Notes: generated by a model from the sequence alone, not told the origin. A stretch of 64,000 nucleotides of DNA from Streptomyces galbus (GCF_005280195.1 NZ_SZPR01000003.1:216205-280204), one strand, 5' to 3'; shown: positions 25,641 through 34,289, numbered from the stretch's first letter. A program made the numbers and translations.

Positions 25641-26350
25641 GAGCGGTCCGCCGGGTGTGCCGGCGCCGGCTCCGTGACGCGCCGCGGCGCCTCCCCGAGC
25701 ACCCCGCTCATGTCCCGCACCGCCTGCCAGGTGCCGGTCACCTTGGAGGCGCCGGTGCGCGGGCGGTACGGCACGTCGTGCTCGGTGATCCGCCAGCCCG
25801 CGTCGGCGGCGCGCACCACCATCTGCAGGGGGTAGCCGCTGCGGCGGTCGGTCAGGCCGAGGGCGAGCAGCGGCTCGCGGCGGGCGGCGCGCAGCGGACC
25901 GAGGTCGTGCAGGCGCAGGCCGGTGCGGCGGCGCAGCAGGCGGGTGAGGGCGAGGTTGCCGGCCCGGGCGTGCGGCGGCCAGGCGCGCCGGGACTGCGGG
26001 CGGCGCCGGCCGAGCGCCAGGTCGGCCGCGCCGGAGCGCACCTCGTGGACGAAGGGCACGAGCAGGGCGGGGTCGAGGGAGGCGTCGCAGTCGCAGAAGC
26101 AGACCACGTCGGCGGTCGCGGCGCTCAGCCCGGCGTGGCAGGCGGCGCCGAAGCCGCGCCGGGCCTCGGGCACGACCGTCGCGCCGAGGGCGCGGGCGAG
26201 GTCCGCCGAGCCGTCGGTGGAGCCGTTGTCCACGACGAGCGCGCGCCAGCCTGCGGGGACGCGGGCGAGGACCCAGGGGAGGGCCTCGGCCTCGTTCAGG
26301 CAGGGGAGCACGACGTCGACGCCTTGCGGCGGTGGTGGGGTCGTCGTCAC
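25637..26350 (-). CDS. GT2-family glycosyltransferase (dolichol-phosphate-mannose-synthase-like)
   Basis: A 237-aa GT-A enzyme. DVVLPCLNEAEALPWVLARVP at the N-terminus is the nucleotide-binding strand, LVVDNGSTDGSADLA follows, and VVCFCDCDASLDPALL is the D-x-D metal site. RPRTGASKVTGTWQAVRDM near residue 205 is typical of polyprenyl-phosphate glycosyltransferases. It probably transfers a hexose from a nucleotide sugar to a polyprenyl phosphate on the inner membrane face, providing the donor for the GT-C-like protein at the operon's end. It is first in the four-gene minus-strand operon and divergent from the two-component system. Start is GTG 26350. Confidence 0.85.
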   Translation of the reverse strand: MTTTPPPPQGVDVVLPCLNEAEALPWVLARVPAGWRALVVDNGSTDGSADLARALGATVVPEARRGFGAACHAGLSAATADVVCFCDCDASLDPALLVPFVHEVRSGAADLALGRRRPQSRRAWPPHARAGNLALTRLLRRRTGLRLHDLGPLRAARREPLLALGLTDRRSGYPLQMVVRAADAGWRITEHDVPYRPRTGASKVTGTWQAVRDMSGVLGEAPRRVTEPAPAHPADRS

Positions 26351-26461
26351 GCTCTCACCCTACGAACGGGAAACGGGCATTCCGGGCGGCCGCTCCTTAC
26401 GAAACGCGGACGTCGGCGCCGGGCCCGCGCCGCTCGCCGGGCCCGGTGCGAGGCTGGTGGC

Positions 26462-27301
26462 ATGCAGCAGTCCCACGAGCGGCCGGAGCCGGCCGGCCCC
26501 GGGCGGCCCGCTCACGCCGGCGCCGCCCCCGCGCGTCCCGCCCCCGCGCATCCCGCTCCCGCCGGTCCCACCTCCCCCGCTCCCGCCCCCTCCCGTCCCG
26601 CCCGCATCCTCGTCGTCGACGACGACCCGACCGTCGCCGAGGTGGTCACCGGGTACCTGGACCGCGCCGGCTACGTCGTCGACCGGGCCGGTGACGGCCC
26701 CGCGGCGCTCGCGCGGGCCGCCGGGCACCGCCCCGACCTGGTGGTGCTCGACCTGATGCTGCCCGGCATGGACGGCCTGGAGGTGTGCCGGCGGATGCGC
26801 GCGGACAGCGGCCCGGTGCCGGTCATCATGCTCACCGCCCGCGGCGACGAGGACGACCGCATCCTGGGCCTGGAGGTCGGCGCCGACGACTACGTCACCA
26901 AGCCGTTCAGCCCCCGCGAACTGGTCCTGCGCGTCGAGTCGGTGCTGCGCCGCACCCGCCCCCGCGCAGACACCGGCCCGCTGGGCGCGGCGGGCCTCAC
27001 GATCGACCCGGCGGCCCGCCGCGCCACCAAGAACGGCACGGAACTGGCGCTCACGCTGCGCGAGTTCGACCTGCTGGCGTTCTTCCTGCGGCACCCGGGG
27101 CGGGCGTTCGGGCGCGAGGACCTGATGCGCGAGGTGTGGGGCTGGGACTTCGGTGACCTGTCCACGGTCACCGTGCACGTACGGCGGCTGCGCGGCAAGG
27201 TCGAGGACGACCCGGCCCGGCCCCGGCTGATCCAGACGGTGTGGGGCGTCGGCTACCGCTTCGACCCCTCCGCCACCGACCCCGCCGAGCGGGAGGTCTG
27301 A
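26462..27301 (+). CDS. OmpR/PhoB-family response regulator
   Basis: A 279-aa protein with an unusual ~45-residue Pro/Ala/His-rich N-terminal extension before the receiver domain. The receiver has the acidic pair in ILVVDDDPTVAEVV, the phospho-acceptor Asp in LVVLDLMLPGMDGLEV, MLTARGDEDD with the switch Thr, and YVTKPFSP with the conserved Lys. A winged-helix output domain follows (LTLREFDLLAFFLRHPGRAFGREDLMREVWG, then VTVHVRRLRGKVEDDP, ending VWGVGYRFD). The kinase gene begins 3 nt after its stop. ATG 26462 is the first start after the divergent operon; a later start nearer the receiver domain is possible. Confidence 0.92.
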   Translation: MQQSHERPEPAGPGRPAHAGAAPARPAPAHPAPAGPTSPAPAPSRPARILVVDDDPTVAEVVTGYLDRAGYVVDRAGDGPAALARAAGHRPDLVVLDLMLPGMDGLEVCRRMRADSGPVPVIMLTARGDEDDRILGLEVGADDYVTKPFSPRELVLRVESVLRRTRPRADTGPLGAAGLTIDPAARRATKNGTELALTLREFDLLAFFLRHPGRAFGREDLMREVWGWDFGDLSTVTVHVRRLRGKVEDDPARPRLIQTVWGVGYRFDPSATDPAEREV

Positions 27302-27304
27302 CCG

Positions 27305-28414
27305 GTGCGCGACACCCTCCTCATCGCCCTGTACGCCTTCGCCGGCGCCGCCCTGACCGGTCTCGCCGGGGCCGCCGTGCTGCGCGGCATCCGCCGCCGC
27401 TCGCTCACCGCGTCGCTCGCCGTCGTCACGGCGGTCGGGGTGGTCGCGATGCTCGCCGGGACGCTGGCCGTGGCGTGGGCGATGTTCCTGTCCCCGCACG
27501 ACCTGAAGGTCGTCACCACGGTGGTCGCCATGGCCGCCGCGGTGTCCCTGGCCACCGCGCTGCTGCTGGGCCGCTGGGTGGTGGCCCGCAGCCGTGAACT
27601 CACCGTCGCCGCCCGCTCGTTCGGCGACGGCGGCGCCTTCGCCCCGCCCGTGCAGCCCGGCACCGCCGAACTGGACGCGCTCAGCCGGGAACTGGCCGCC
27701 ACCAGTGCCCGGCTCGCCGAATCCCGGGAGCGGGAACGGGCGTTGGAGACGTCCCGGCGGGAACTGGTCGCCTGGATCTCGCACGACCTGCGCACCCCGC
27801 TGGCCGGACTGCGCGCCATGTCGGAGGCGCTGGAGGACGGCGTCGCCGCCGACCCCGACCGCTACCTCAAGCAGATCCGCACCGAGGTCGAACGGCTCAA
27901 CGACATGGTCGGCGACCTCTTCGAGCTGTCCCGCATCCACGCGGGCACCCTCCCGCTGAGCCCGTCCCGGATCTCCCTGTACGACCTGGTCGGCGACGCC
28001 CTCGCGGGGGCCGACCCGCTCGCCCGGGAGCACGGCGTCCGGCTGGTCGGCGCCCACGTGGAACCGGTCCCGGTGGAGGTCGACGGCCGGGAGATGAGCC
28101 GGGTGCTGGGGAACCTGCTGGTCAACGCGATCCGCCGGACGCCCGCCGACGGCACGGTCGCGGTGGCCGCCGAACGCTCCCCGGACGGCGTGGTGCTGTC
28201 GGTGACCGACGGCTGCGGCGGCATCCCGCCCGAGGACCTGCCGCGCGTCTTCGACACCGGCTGGCGCGGCAGCGACGCCCGCACCCCGCCCGCCGGGGCG
28301 GGCCTGGGCCTGGCGATCGTCCGCGGCATCGTCGAGGCCCACCGGGGCCGGGCCGGCGTGCGCAACGTCCCCGGCGGCTGCCGCTTCGAGGTGACCCTGC
28401 CGGTGGCGCCGTAG
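27305..28414 (+). CDS. Two-component sensor histidine kinase
   Basis: A 369-aa kinase. Two membrane helices (about residues 5-25 and 40-62) and a third hydrophobic stretch (~68-90) are followed by a HAMP-like linker. The HisKA domain carries the phospho-acceptor in LVAWISHDLRTPLAGLRAMSEAL near 160. The HATPase domain has the N-box (VLGNLLVNAIRRTP), G1 (SVTDGCGGIPPED) and G2 (PPAGAGLGLAIVRGIVEAH). The extracytoplasmic loop is very short, so it may sense within the membrane. It is co-transcribed with the response regulator (3-nt gap) and starts at GTG 27305. Confidence 0.92.
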   Translation: MRDTLLIALYAFAGAALTGLAGAAVLRGIRRRSLTASLAVVTAVGVVAMLAGTLAVAWAMFLSPHDLKVVTTVVAMAAAVSLATALLLGRWVVARSRELTVAARSFGDGGAFAPPVQPGTAELDALSRELAATSARLAESRERERALETSRRELVAWISHDLRTPLAGLRAMSEALEDGVAADPDRYLKQIRTEVERLNDMVGDLFELSRIHAGTLPLSPSRISLYDLVGDALAGADPLAREHGVRLVGAHVEPVPVEVDGREMSRVLGNLLVNAIRRTPADGTVAVAAERSPDGVVLSVTDGCGGIPPEDLPRVFDTGWRGSDARTPPAGAGLGLAIVRGIVEAHRGRAGVRNVPGGCRFEVTLPVAP

Positions 28415-28429
28415 GGGAGCGGGCGGGGT

Positions 28430-28735
28430 TCAGGGGGAGGGCACGGCGGGCTGCGCGTGGCGGAAGAGCGTGAGCAGGACCAGCAGCACCGTGAGCAGCC
28501 CGAGGAAACGGGCCGCGCGCCGGACCCTGGCCGCCGGGTCGAGCTGCCGCCAGGCGGGACCGGCCGCGGGCTCCTCGGGACACCACACCTCGCCGACGGT
28601 GTCGTCCACGCCCGCGCCGGACGCCCGCTCACGGGCCGACGGCTCGCGCGGTGCCGAGCGGCGTATGGCCTCCTCGCTGTCGCGGAGGAACTTCCCCCAC
28701 TCCGCCTCCGGTACGACCGGCTCCCTCGCGGTCAC
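28430..28735 (-). CDS. Small membrane-anchored protein, unknown
   Basis: A 101-aa protein. It has an acidic/Arg-rich hydrophilic N-terminal region containing VWCPEEPAAGPAWRQLDPAARVRR and one strongly hydrophobic C-terminal helix (FLGLLTVLLVLLTLF, about residues 78-92), then a short tail. This is a tail-anchored topology. It is convergent with the sensor kinase, 15 bp away. No domain is recognised. The start is not decided by a clear ribosome-binding site. Confidence 0.55.
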   Translation of the reverse strand: MTAREPVVPEAEWGKFLRDSEEAIRRSAPREPSARERASGAGVDDTVGEVWCPEEPAAGPAWRQLDPAARVRRAARFLGLLTVLLVLLTLFRHAQPAVPSP

Positions 28736-28791
28736 TGCCCTCGTCCTCCCGTCCGCAACGGCGTCGTCGATGTCTGCCTGTCAGGACGACG

Positions 28792-28817
28792 GGGGGCGGG
28801 AACGCGTTCCCGCCCCC
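28792..28817 (-). terminator. Palindromic hairpin after the pectate lyase gene
   Basis: A perfect 26-bp palindrome (GGGGGCGGGAACG at 28792-28804 and its complement at 28805-28817). It starts 11 nt downstream of the pectate lyase stop. Confidence 0.75.
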
Positions 28818-28827
28818 GGTCAGAAGG

Positions 28828-30405
28828 TCACAGAGTCACCGGACTGCCGCCGAAGGTGACCACGAGGTGGCCGTCCGATGTGAACGACCAGCCGAGGGCG
28901 CCCGCGTAGGAGGAGCAGCGGGAGCCGTTCGTGCCGGTCCAGAACTGGTTGGTCGCGTCGGCGTCGCCGACGGTCTTGTCGTGGGAGCCGCTGACGGCGA
29001 AGCGGCAGGAGGTGTTGGAGCGGAAGACCGACGTTCCGGCGTCCCAGGAGAAGTTGCGCTGGGCGTTGTCGACACCGACGTTGCTCGTCACGGTCATCGC
29101 GCCCGGGTTGCTGTTGTAGGTGAACCCGTGCTTGCCGTTGCGGTAGGCGAGGCTGTGCCGGACCACGTGGTCGACCGCGATGCCGTCGCCGCCGAGCTTG
29201 TAGCCGTTGCGGTCGCCGTTGGCGTTCACGGTGCCGTCGGAGAGCGTGCCGTTGTTGTACGACAGCGAGTACTCGACGGTCACCGGGCCGATCGCGCCCG
29301 TGTCGGTCTTGGTGTAGAGGTCCCAGCCGTCGTCGATGTTGTGGTGCGAGACGGCGTAGCGGAAGACGTTCCCGGTGCCGGTGGTGAGCTTGGCCGCGAA
29401 GCCGTCGGCGTCCTCGCCGTCGGAGTCGGCGTTGTCGTGCGACTCCGCGCTCAGGACGAGGTTGTCGGACGGCCACTGACTGCTGGGCGTGGTCGAGGCG
29501 ATGCGCCCGAGCTGCAGGCCGGTGTCGCGGTTGTAGCGGGTCACGGTCCGCTCGATCACGTTGTGGCTGCCGCCGACGTAGATGCCGTTGTCCCCGGCGC
29601 GCTGGACGACGAGGCCGAGGACGCGCCAGTACGACGCGTTGAGCTGCAGGCCGCGGCTGGACGGACTCTCCGTCTGCGCCGAGAAGTCGAGGACCGGTGT
29701 CTCACCCGGGTACGCCGACAGCGTGGTCCGCGCCGAGGAGGTGCCGCTGCTGCTCTCCGGGACGGTGATCGTGGACGCGTAGGAGTAGGTCCCGCCGCGC
29801 AGGTAGATCGTGCCGCCCGGGGCGATCCGGCTGATCGCCGACGGCAGCGTGGTGGGCGCCGCCTGGGTGCCCGCCGCGCCGTCCGTGCCGCCCGGCGCCA
29901 CGTACAGCGCGCCGCTCGTCGGCGGGGTGGTGGTGCCGCTGGTCTCGACGTCCAGGTAGTCGACGTTCGGCAGGCCGCCGGAGGTGGTCGGGTTCAGGCG
30001 GACGGTGTTGACGCCCGCGTTCAGCGGCACGGTGAGGGTCTTGGTGGCCCAGGCCGACCACGCCCCGGTCCCCTCGAACGACGGTGTCTGCACCGTCGTG
30101 CCGTTGACGACCACTGCGGCCGGGCGGGCCGTCGTCGAGCCGTTGGCGAAGCGCACCGCGAGCGTGCCCGTGCCGGTGCTCGCCGCGGTGACCGTGAACT
30201 GTGCGGACCCGCTGGTGGAGTTGGTGCCGTTGCAGAAGCCGGAGCCGGAGTAGCCGGCCCAGTCCGAGTCGATGGTGCCGTTGCAGACCGCGGGGGAGTT
30301 CTCGGCCTCGTAGCGCTGGGACGCGGCCTGCGCGGAGGGGCCGGACAGGGCGACGAGTGCGCCGGCCAGGAGGCCGACGGACGCGATGACTGGTCGCAGG
30401 TGCAT
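28828..30405 (-). CDS. Secreted CBM35-pectate lyase (PL9-like)
   Basis: A 525-aa secreted enzyme. A signal peptide ends near AQAAS (residue 29). Residues ~30-155 are a CBM35-like carbohydrate-binding beta-sandwich (YEAENSPAVCNGT, WAGYSGSGFCNG, VRFANGSTTARPA). After a short Thr/Pro linker comes a right-handed parallel beta-helix (about 167-490). Residues EDADGFAAKL at 331-340, with Lys339, and IDDGWDLYTKT at 357-367 match the PL9 active site, where Lys acts as base beside a calcium cluster of Asp residues. It would cleave polygalacturonate by beta-elimination. The ATG follows GGAGACGAACG. The upstream region has LacI-type and other palindromes. Confidence 0.9.
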   Translation of the reverse strand: MHLRPVIASVGLLAGALVALSGPSAQAASQRYEAENSPAVCNGTIDSDWAGYSGSGFCNGTNSTSGSAQFTVTAASTGTGTLAVRFANGSTTARPAAVVVNGTTVQTPSFEGTGAWSAWATKTLTVPLNAGVNTVRLNPTTSGGLPNVDYLDVETSGTTTPPTSGALYVAPGGTDGAAGTQAAPTTLPSAISRIAPGGTIYLRGGTYSYASTITVPESSSGTSSARTTLSAYPGETPVLDFSAQTESPSSRGLQLNASYWRVLGLVVQRAGDNGIYVGGSHNVIERTVTRYNRDTGLQLGRIASTTPSSQWPSDNLVLSAESHDNADSDGEDADGFAAKLTTGTGNVFRYAVSHHNIDDGWDLYTKTDTGAIGPVTVEYSLSYNNGTLSDGTVNANGDRNGYKLGGDGIAVDHVVRHSLAYRNGKHGFTYNSNPGAMTVTSNVGVDNAQRNFSWDAGTSVFRSNTSCRFAVSGSHDKTVGDADATNQFWTGTNGSRCSSYAGALGWSFTSDGHLVVTFGGSPVTL

Positions 30406-30440
30406 CGTTCGTCTCCAGAGGTGGTGAGTACGGCTGGGTG

Positions 30441-30479
30441 GGGTGGTGCCGTGGGGTGGTGCCGTGTGGTGGTGCCGTG
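30441..30479. repeat. Three 13-bp tandem repeats upstream of the pectate lyase gene
   Basis: GGGTGGTGCCGTG occurs at 30441-30453 and 30454-30466, and with one change at 30467-30479. The tract begins 36 nt upstream of the pectate lyase start, so it probably lies in its leader or promoter. The following ~50 bp are also G-rich and repetitive. Confidence 0.7.
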
Positions 30480-30623
30480 CCGGGGTGCGACCGCGGGGGT
30501 TGCGGGGTGCGGGTTGCAGGTCGCGGGTCAGTCACGGGCCCCCGGGGCGGTGCGTTCGGGTGCGTGAACGCGGGGCGGGCCGCGTTCTGGAGCTGCGCTG
30601 AAGCGGGTGCGTGACTTCGCTGT

Positions 30624-30635
30624 GAAAGCGCTTTC
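30624..30635. promoter_or_regulatory. LacI-family-type operator
   Basis: GAAAGCGCTTTC is a perfect 12-bp palindrome with the central GCGC typical of LacI-family operators that control polysaccharide utilisation in actinobacteria. It lies 219 bp upstream of the pectate lyase start and 169 bp from the DUF5519 start. No LacI regulator is encoded in the window. Confidence 0.6.
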
Positions 30636-30690
30636 TCCGGACCGTAGAGCTGCTGCTCTGAACGCGTCAAGAGACATGTACGTGATGGAT

Positions 30691-30706
30691 GTTCATGACC
30701 ATGAAC
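30691..30706. promoter_or_regulatory. Second palindrome in the divergent region
   Basis: GTTCATG at 30691-30697 and CATGAAC at 30700-30706 form a perfect inverted repeat with a 2-nt spacer. It is AT-rich relative to its surroundings and ~100 bp upstream of the DUF5519 gene. A regulator site is plausible; the protein is unknown. Confidence 0.4.
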
Positions 30707-30803
30707 AATTGGGTCGCATGGCCGCCCGCCCCCGAACCTCACGTCCAGGTTACGGAACTCTCAATCCCCGGTGGCCGCGAGATGAGGGGGTGACGATGGG
30801 GTC

Positions 30804-31253
30804 ATGACCCCGGCCCAGCGCGCCCTCGCCCAGCTCGAAGCCTGGCCCGACCTCACCGAGGGTCCGGCCGCCTGCGGGACAGGACGGGCGCTGCGCACCC
30901 CGCGCGCGGAGATCGTCCACTTCCACACCGACCACGAGGTGGACCTGCACCTCACCGGCGGTGCCATCCGGCGCATCGCCGCCGACCTGCGCGCCTCGAC
31001 GGCGATCCGTCTGCTGCCCGGCTCCCGCTGGGTGACCGTACGGCTCGACTGCGAGGCCGACCAGCACCTGCTGATGAGCCTGGTCAGCATGGCCCTGAAG
31101 GCCCACCAGGGCCCCCCGGCCCAGCCGCTCGGCGCGGTCCCCGGACAGGCCACCGCCGAGCGGTCCGCCCAGGACCGGCCCGCCCCGCTGCCCACGCCGG
31201 AGTGCAACCTGCGGCGCGTCATGCTGGTGCCGCGGGACGCGCCGCTGGGCTGA
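30804..31253 (+). CDS. DUF5519 (luciferase-domain) family protein
   Basis: A 149-aa protein matching the small DUF5519 family, sometimes labelled luciferase because it resembles the C-terminal domain of some fungal/plant proteins so named; light emission is not implied. Seen features are EIVHFHTDHEVDLHLTGGAIRR near residue 36 and GSRWVTVRLDCEADQHLLMSLVSMALKAH near 73. The C-terminus ends in a Pro/Ala stretch with one Cys (TPECNLRR). Start is ATG 30804 with G-rich upstream sequence. It stands alone and is divergent from the pectate lyase. Its role is unknown. Confidence 0.75.
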   Translation: MTPAQRALAQLEAWPDLTEGPAACGTGRALRTPRAEIVHFHTDHEVDLHLTGGAIRRIAADLRASTAIRLLPGSRWVTVRLDCEADQHLLMSLVSMALKAHQGPPAQPLGAVPGQATAERSAQDRPAPLPTPECNLRRVMLVPRDAPLG

Positions 31254-31356
31254 GGCGGCGTCGGCGGGGCGCGCACGCGGCACCGGTTGTCCCGGGCCCC
31301 CCGAACACCCTCGCCCCAGGTGCGGCCGCACCCCGTGCGTCTCCTAGGGTGCGCTC

Positions 31357-32139
31357 ATGACCACCTCGCAGGCGTACCTCTCCGAACTGTTCTCGCTCGA
31401 CGGCCGGGTCGCCCTGGTGACCGGGGGCAGCTCCGGCATCGGGCGGGGCGTCGCGGAGGCGCTGGCGCGGGCCGGGGCGCGGGTCGTGATCGTGGCCCGC
31501 AGGGAGGCCGAACTGGCGAAGACCGTCGCCGAGTTGGAGGCCCTGGGCGCACGCGCGGCCTGGGTGAGCGCCGACCTGGGCACGCGGGCCGGGGTGCGCG
31601 CGGCGGCCGAGGAGGCGGTCGGCGCCTTCGGGGAACCCGACATCCTCGTCAACAGCGCCGGGGTCAACCTCCGCCCCCCGATGGGCGAGGTGGGCGACGA
31701 CGTCTGGGACACCACCCTGGCCGTCAACCTGGAGGCGCCCTTCCTGCTCGGCGAGCGGTTCGGCCCCGGCATGGCCGAGCGGGGCTTCGGGCGGATCATC
31801 CACATCAGCTCCCAGCAGGCCCACCGCGCCTTCGTGCAGAGCGGTGTCTACGGCGTCTCCAAGGGCGGGCTCGAGTCGCTGGCCCGCTCCCAGGCCGAGG
31901 CGTGGTCGCCGTACGGCGTCACCAGCAACACCCTCGTGCCCGGGTTCGTGATGACGCCGCTCAACGCCCGCCTGTCGGCCGACCCCGAGAGGGTCGCCGC
32001 CCTCGCCGCCCGCACCATGGTCGGCCGCAACGGCCTCGCGGAGGACTTCGCCGGGGCGGCGGTGTTCCTGGCGAGCCGGGCCTCCGCCTACGTCACCGGG
32101 CAGTCCCTCTTCGTGGACGGCGGGCTCTCCGTCCACTGA
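31357..32139 (+). CDS. Short-chain dehydrogenase/reductase (SDR)
   Basis: A 260-aa classical SDR. The cofactor motif is VALVTGGSSGIGRGVAEALARAG near residue 18, and NSAGVN is the NNAG-equivalent. The catalytic Ser is in IIHISSQQAH, and the YxxxK pair is in YGVSKGGLES (Tyr, Lys). The C-terminus has PGFVMTPLN and VTGQSLFVDGG. The Arg residues following the first strand (VARREAEL) suggest NADP preference. Substrate cannot be deduced; closest general class is 3-oxoacyl or polyol/sugar-acid dehydrogenases. It is monocistronic and convergent with the SCO2400-like gene. Confidence 0.92.
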   Translation: MTTSQAYLSELFSLDGRVALVTGGSSGIGRGVAEALARAGARVVIVARREAELAKTVAELEALGARAAWVSADLGTRAGVRAAAEEAVGAFGEPDILVNSAGVNLRPPMGEVGDDVWDTTLAVNLEAPFLLGERFGPGMAERGFGRIIHISSQQAHRAFVQSGVYGVSKGGLESLARSQAEAWSPYGVTSNTLVPGFVMTPLNARLSADPERVAALAARTMVGRNGLAEDFAGAAVFLASRASAYVTGQSLFVDGGLSVH

Positions 32140-32167
32140 GGCGGAGCCGCGCGCGAGCGAGCCCCGC

Positions 32168-33166
32168 TCAGCCCAGGCACACCACCAGCAGGCAGAGACG
32201 GGCCGGCTGGCTCGGGGAGGTGGTCCCCGGTGCCTGGGGTGCCTGGGGTGCCGGATCGGCGGGAGCCGGGGCTTGGGGTGCCGGCGCCTGGGGCGCCGGC
32301 TCGGTCGTCGCCGGCTGGTCGGCCGGGCTCGTGCGAGGGGCCTCGCCGGTCATCGGCACGGTGGCGGCCGTCGTCGGCCCGGAGGCGGCCGAGCCGACCT
32401 GGCGCGGCCGGCCCGCGGAGTCCGGGCGGGCCGCGGCCGGGAGCGCCGTGGGGGCGCCTGCCGGAGTGCCCGCGGCCGGCGCCTGCGTACGGGGCAGGGT
32501 GCGGGCCGGGACCGAGGCCGTGGGTGCGGCGGGCGCCGGACCGCCGGCGCCCTCGTCCAGCACCTGTCCGCGTGCCGCGCCCATCGCCCGGTCGTCCGGC
32601 GCCGCTGCCGCCTGGGTGCGGTCGGGTGCGTGCCGGTCCAGGGAGGCGAGCGTCAGGCCACCGCCGACGAGCGCCACGGCCGTCGCGACCACGGCGCGCC
32701 GCTGGCTCTTCTTCCAGCGCACCCGCTGGCGGCGCCGCGCGGCACGGCCCTGCGGGGCGGACGGCGCGTCGCGGACGTCACCGGGCCGCGGGCCGGCGGC
32801 TCCCGCCACCGCCCCGGCACGGCAGGGGACACCGGCGAGGTCCGTGCGGTCGGCGCCGTTCGCCTGGTCTGCGTCGTTGACGTGGTCCGCGTCGCTCGTA
32901 CGGTCCGCGTCGCTCGTACGGTCCGCGTGGTCCTCGTGCCAGGACGGGGGGAGGACGGACCCGCGCCCGCGCGTCACGTCGTCCCAGGCGCCCCGGGGAC
33001 CGGATCCTCCCGCAGCCCCCACGCCACCCATGGCCCCCACGCCGCCCGCCGCGAACGGCCGGCGGCCCTCCGTGCCGGGCGGGGCGATGTCCGGGGCGTA
33101 GGCGCCGCACCCGGGGCACACCAGGGCGCCGTTGAGGTGCCGACGACACGCGGAGCAGTAGTCCAT
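32168..33166 (-). CDS. SCO2400-like zinc-ribbon membrane protein
   Basis: A 332-aa protein whose first 30 residues (MDYCSACRRHLNGALVCPGC) form a zinc ribbon with CxxC pairs at 4/7 and 17/20. This N-terminus is the hallmark of the Streptomyces SCO2400 family. A disordered region follows with repeated Asp-Ala-Asp-Arg units (about residues 78-102). Then comes a basic stretch (RRRQRVRWKKSQRRA), a single membrane helix (VVATAVALVGGGLTLASL, ~155-172), a long Pro/Ala/Gln-rich outer segment and a short hydrophobic tail ending CLLVVCLG. ATG 33166 is chosen because the Cys motif begins immediately. Function is unknown. Confidence 0.8.
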   Translation of the reverse strand: MDYCSACRRHLNGALVCPGCGAYAPDIAPPGTEGRRPFAAGGVGAMGGVGAAGGSGPRGAWDDVTRGRGSVLPPSWHEDHADRTSDADRTSDADHVNDADQANGADRTDLAGVPCRAGAVAGAAGPRPGDVRDAPSAPQGRAARRRQRVRWKKSQRRAVVATAVALVGGGLTLASLDRHAPDRTQAAAAPDDRAMGAARGQVLDEGAGGPAPAAPTASVPARTLPRTQAPAAGTPAGAPTALPAAARPDSAGRPRQVGSAASGPTTAATVPMTGEAPRTSPADQPATTEPAPQAPAPQAPAPADPAPQAPQAPGTTSPSQPARLCLLVVCLG

Positions 33167-33515
33167 CTGCGGTCTTCCTGGTTCGACTGCGCCCTGGGCC
33201 CACCGGGTCCAGGGCCTGGTCCCGCTCGCACGGGGGGTCGAGCGGCCAGTCACGCTAACGGGGCTTTCGCAAGGCTGTGTGCAGCGTGTGTGGCGCTCCT
33301 GAGCGGATTCCGGGCGGCTCGCGTGGACCGGGCCGGGACCGCTGCGGACCGTCCCGCCCCGCGCACGCACCGTCGCCGCCCGGCCGCCGCCCGCTCCCGC
33401 GCCCGCTCCCCGCCACGGGTGAAACCCCCGCACCACGCGGGCCGGTCGACCGTGTCGTCGCGCCGCCGTCGGCATAGTGGCGGGCGTCCCCGCCTCCGAC
33501 CGGCAGGAGAACCCC

Positions 33516-34289
33516 ATGCTCGGCACCCGTTTCCGCACCGGCTCCCCCGTCTGGATCGACCTCGGCAGCCCGGACCCCGGCGCGGCGGCCGCGTTCTACT
33601 CCGCCGTCTTCGGGTGGACGTACGAGCCCGCCGGGCCGGAGGGCGGCGGGTACGGCGTCTTCCGCAAGGGCGACCGGACGGTCGGCGCCGTCGGCCGGCT
33701 GACCGAGCGGGGCGCGCGGTCGGCGTGGATGACGTACTTCCGCAGCGACGACGTCGAGGCGACCGCCCGGGAGGTGGTCGCGGCGGGCGGCACGGTCCGG
33801 GCCGAGCCGATGAGCATGGGCGACTCCTCGATGGCGCAGTTCACCGACCCGCAGGGCGCGCAGTTCGCCGTGCTGAAGTCGGATCAGGGCCTGGAGCGGG
33901 CGGCCGAGGACGACACGCTGCTGTGGGTCGAGCTGCACACCGAGGACCCGGAGGCCGCGATCCACTTCTACAGCGGGCTGTTCGGCTGGCGCTCGGAGGT
34001 CATGCAGGCGCCGGGGATGACGTACCGGGTGCTCAGCCTCGCGGAGGGCGACCGGCAGCAGACGGCGTTCGGCGGCGTGGCCGAGCACCGGGGCGAACCG
34101 GAGGGCGTGCGCTGGGTGCCGTACTTCGCCGTCGCCGACGCGGACGCCTCGGCCGACCTGGTGCGCCGCCACGGCGGAACGGTGGTGATGCCCGCCTCCG
34201 ACGTGCCCGAGGTGGGCCGCATCGCCTGGCTCGCGGACCCCTCCCAGGCGGTCTTCGCGGTCCTCAGGCCCACCCCGCGCCAGGGCTGA
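33516..34289 (+). CDS. VOC-family (glyoxalase/bleomycin resistance) protein
   Basis: A 257-aa protein with two VOC modules. The first starts PVWIDLGSPDPGAAAAFYSAVFGW (residues ~10-33) and ends AQFTDPQGAQFAVLK. The second starts LLWVELHTEDPEAAIHFYSGLFGW (~135) and ends IAWLADPSQAVFAVLRP. Each has the beta-alpha-beta-beta-beta layout of metal-binding VOC proteins. In Streptomyces these two-module proteins are common and mostly uncharacterised. AGGAGA lies 7 nt upstream of ATG 33516, which rules out the longer start. Confidence 0.87.
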   Translation: MLGTRFRTGSPVWIDLGSPDPGAAAAFYSAVFGWTYEPAGPEGGGYGVFRKGDRTVGAVGRLTERGARSAWMTYFRSDDVEATAREVVAAGGTVRAEPMSMGDSSMAQFTDPQGAQFAVLKSDQGLERAAEDDTLLWVELHTEDPEAAIHFYSGLFGWRSEVMQAPGMTYRVLSLAEGDRQQTAFGGVAEHRGEPEGVRWVPYFAVADADASADLVRRHGGTVVMPASDVPEVGRIAWLADPSQAVFAVLRPTPRQG

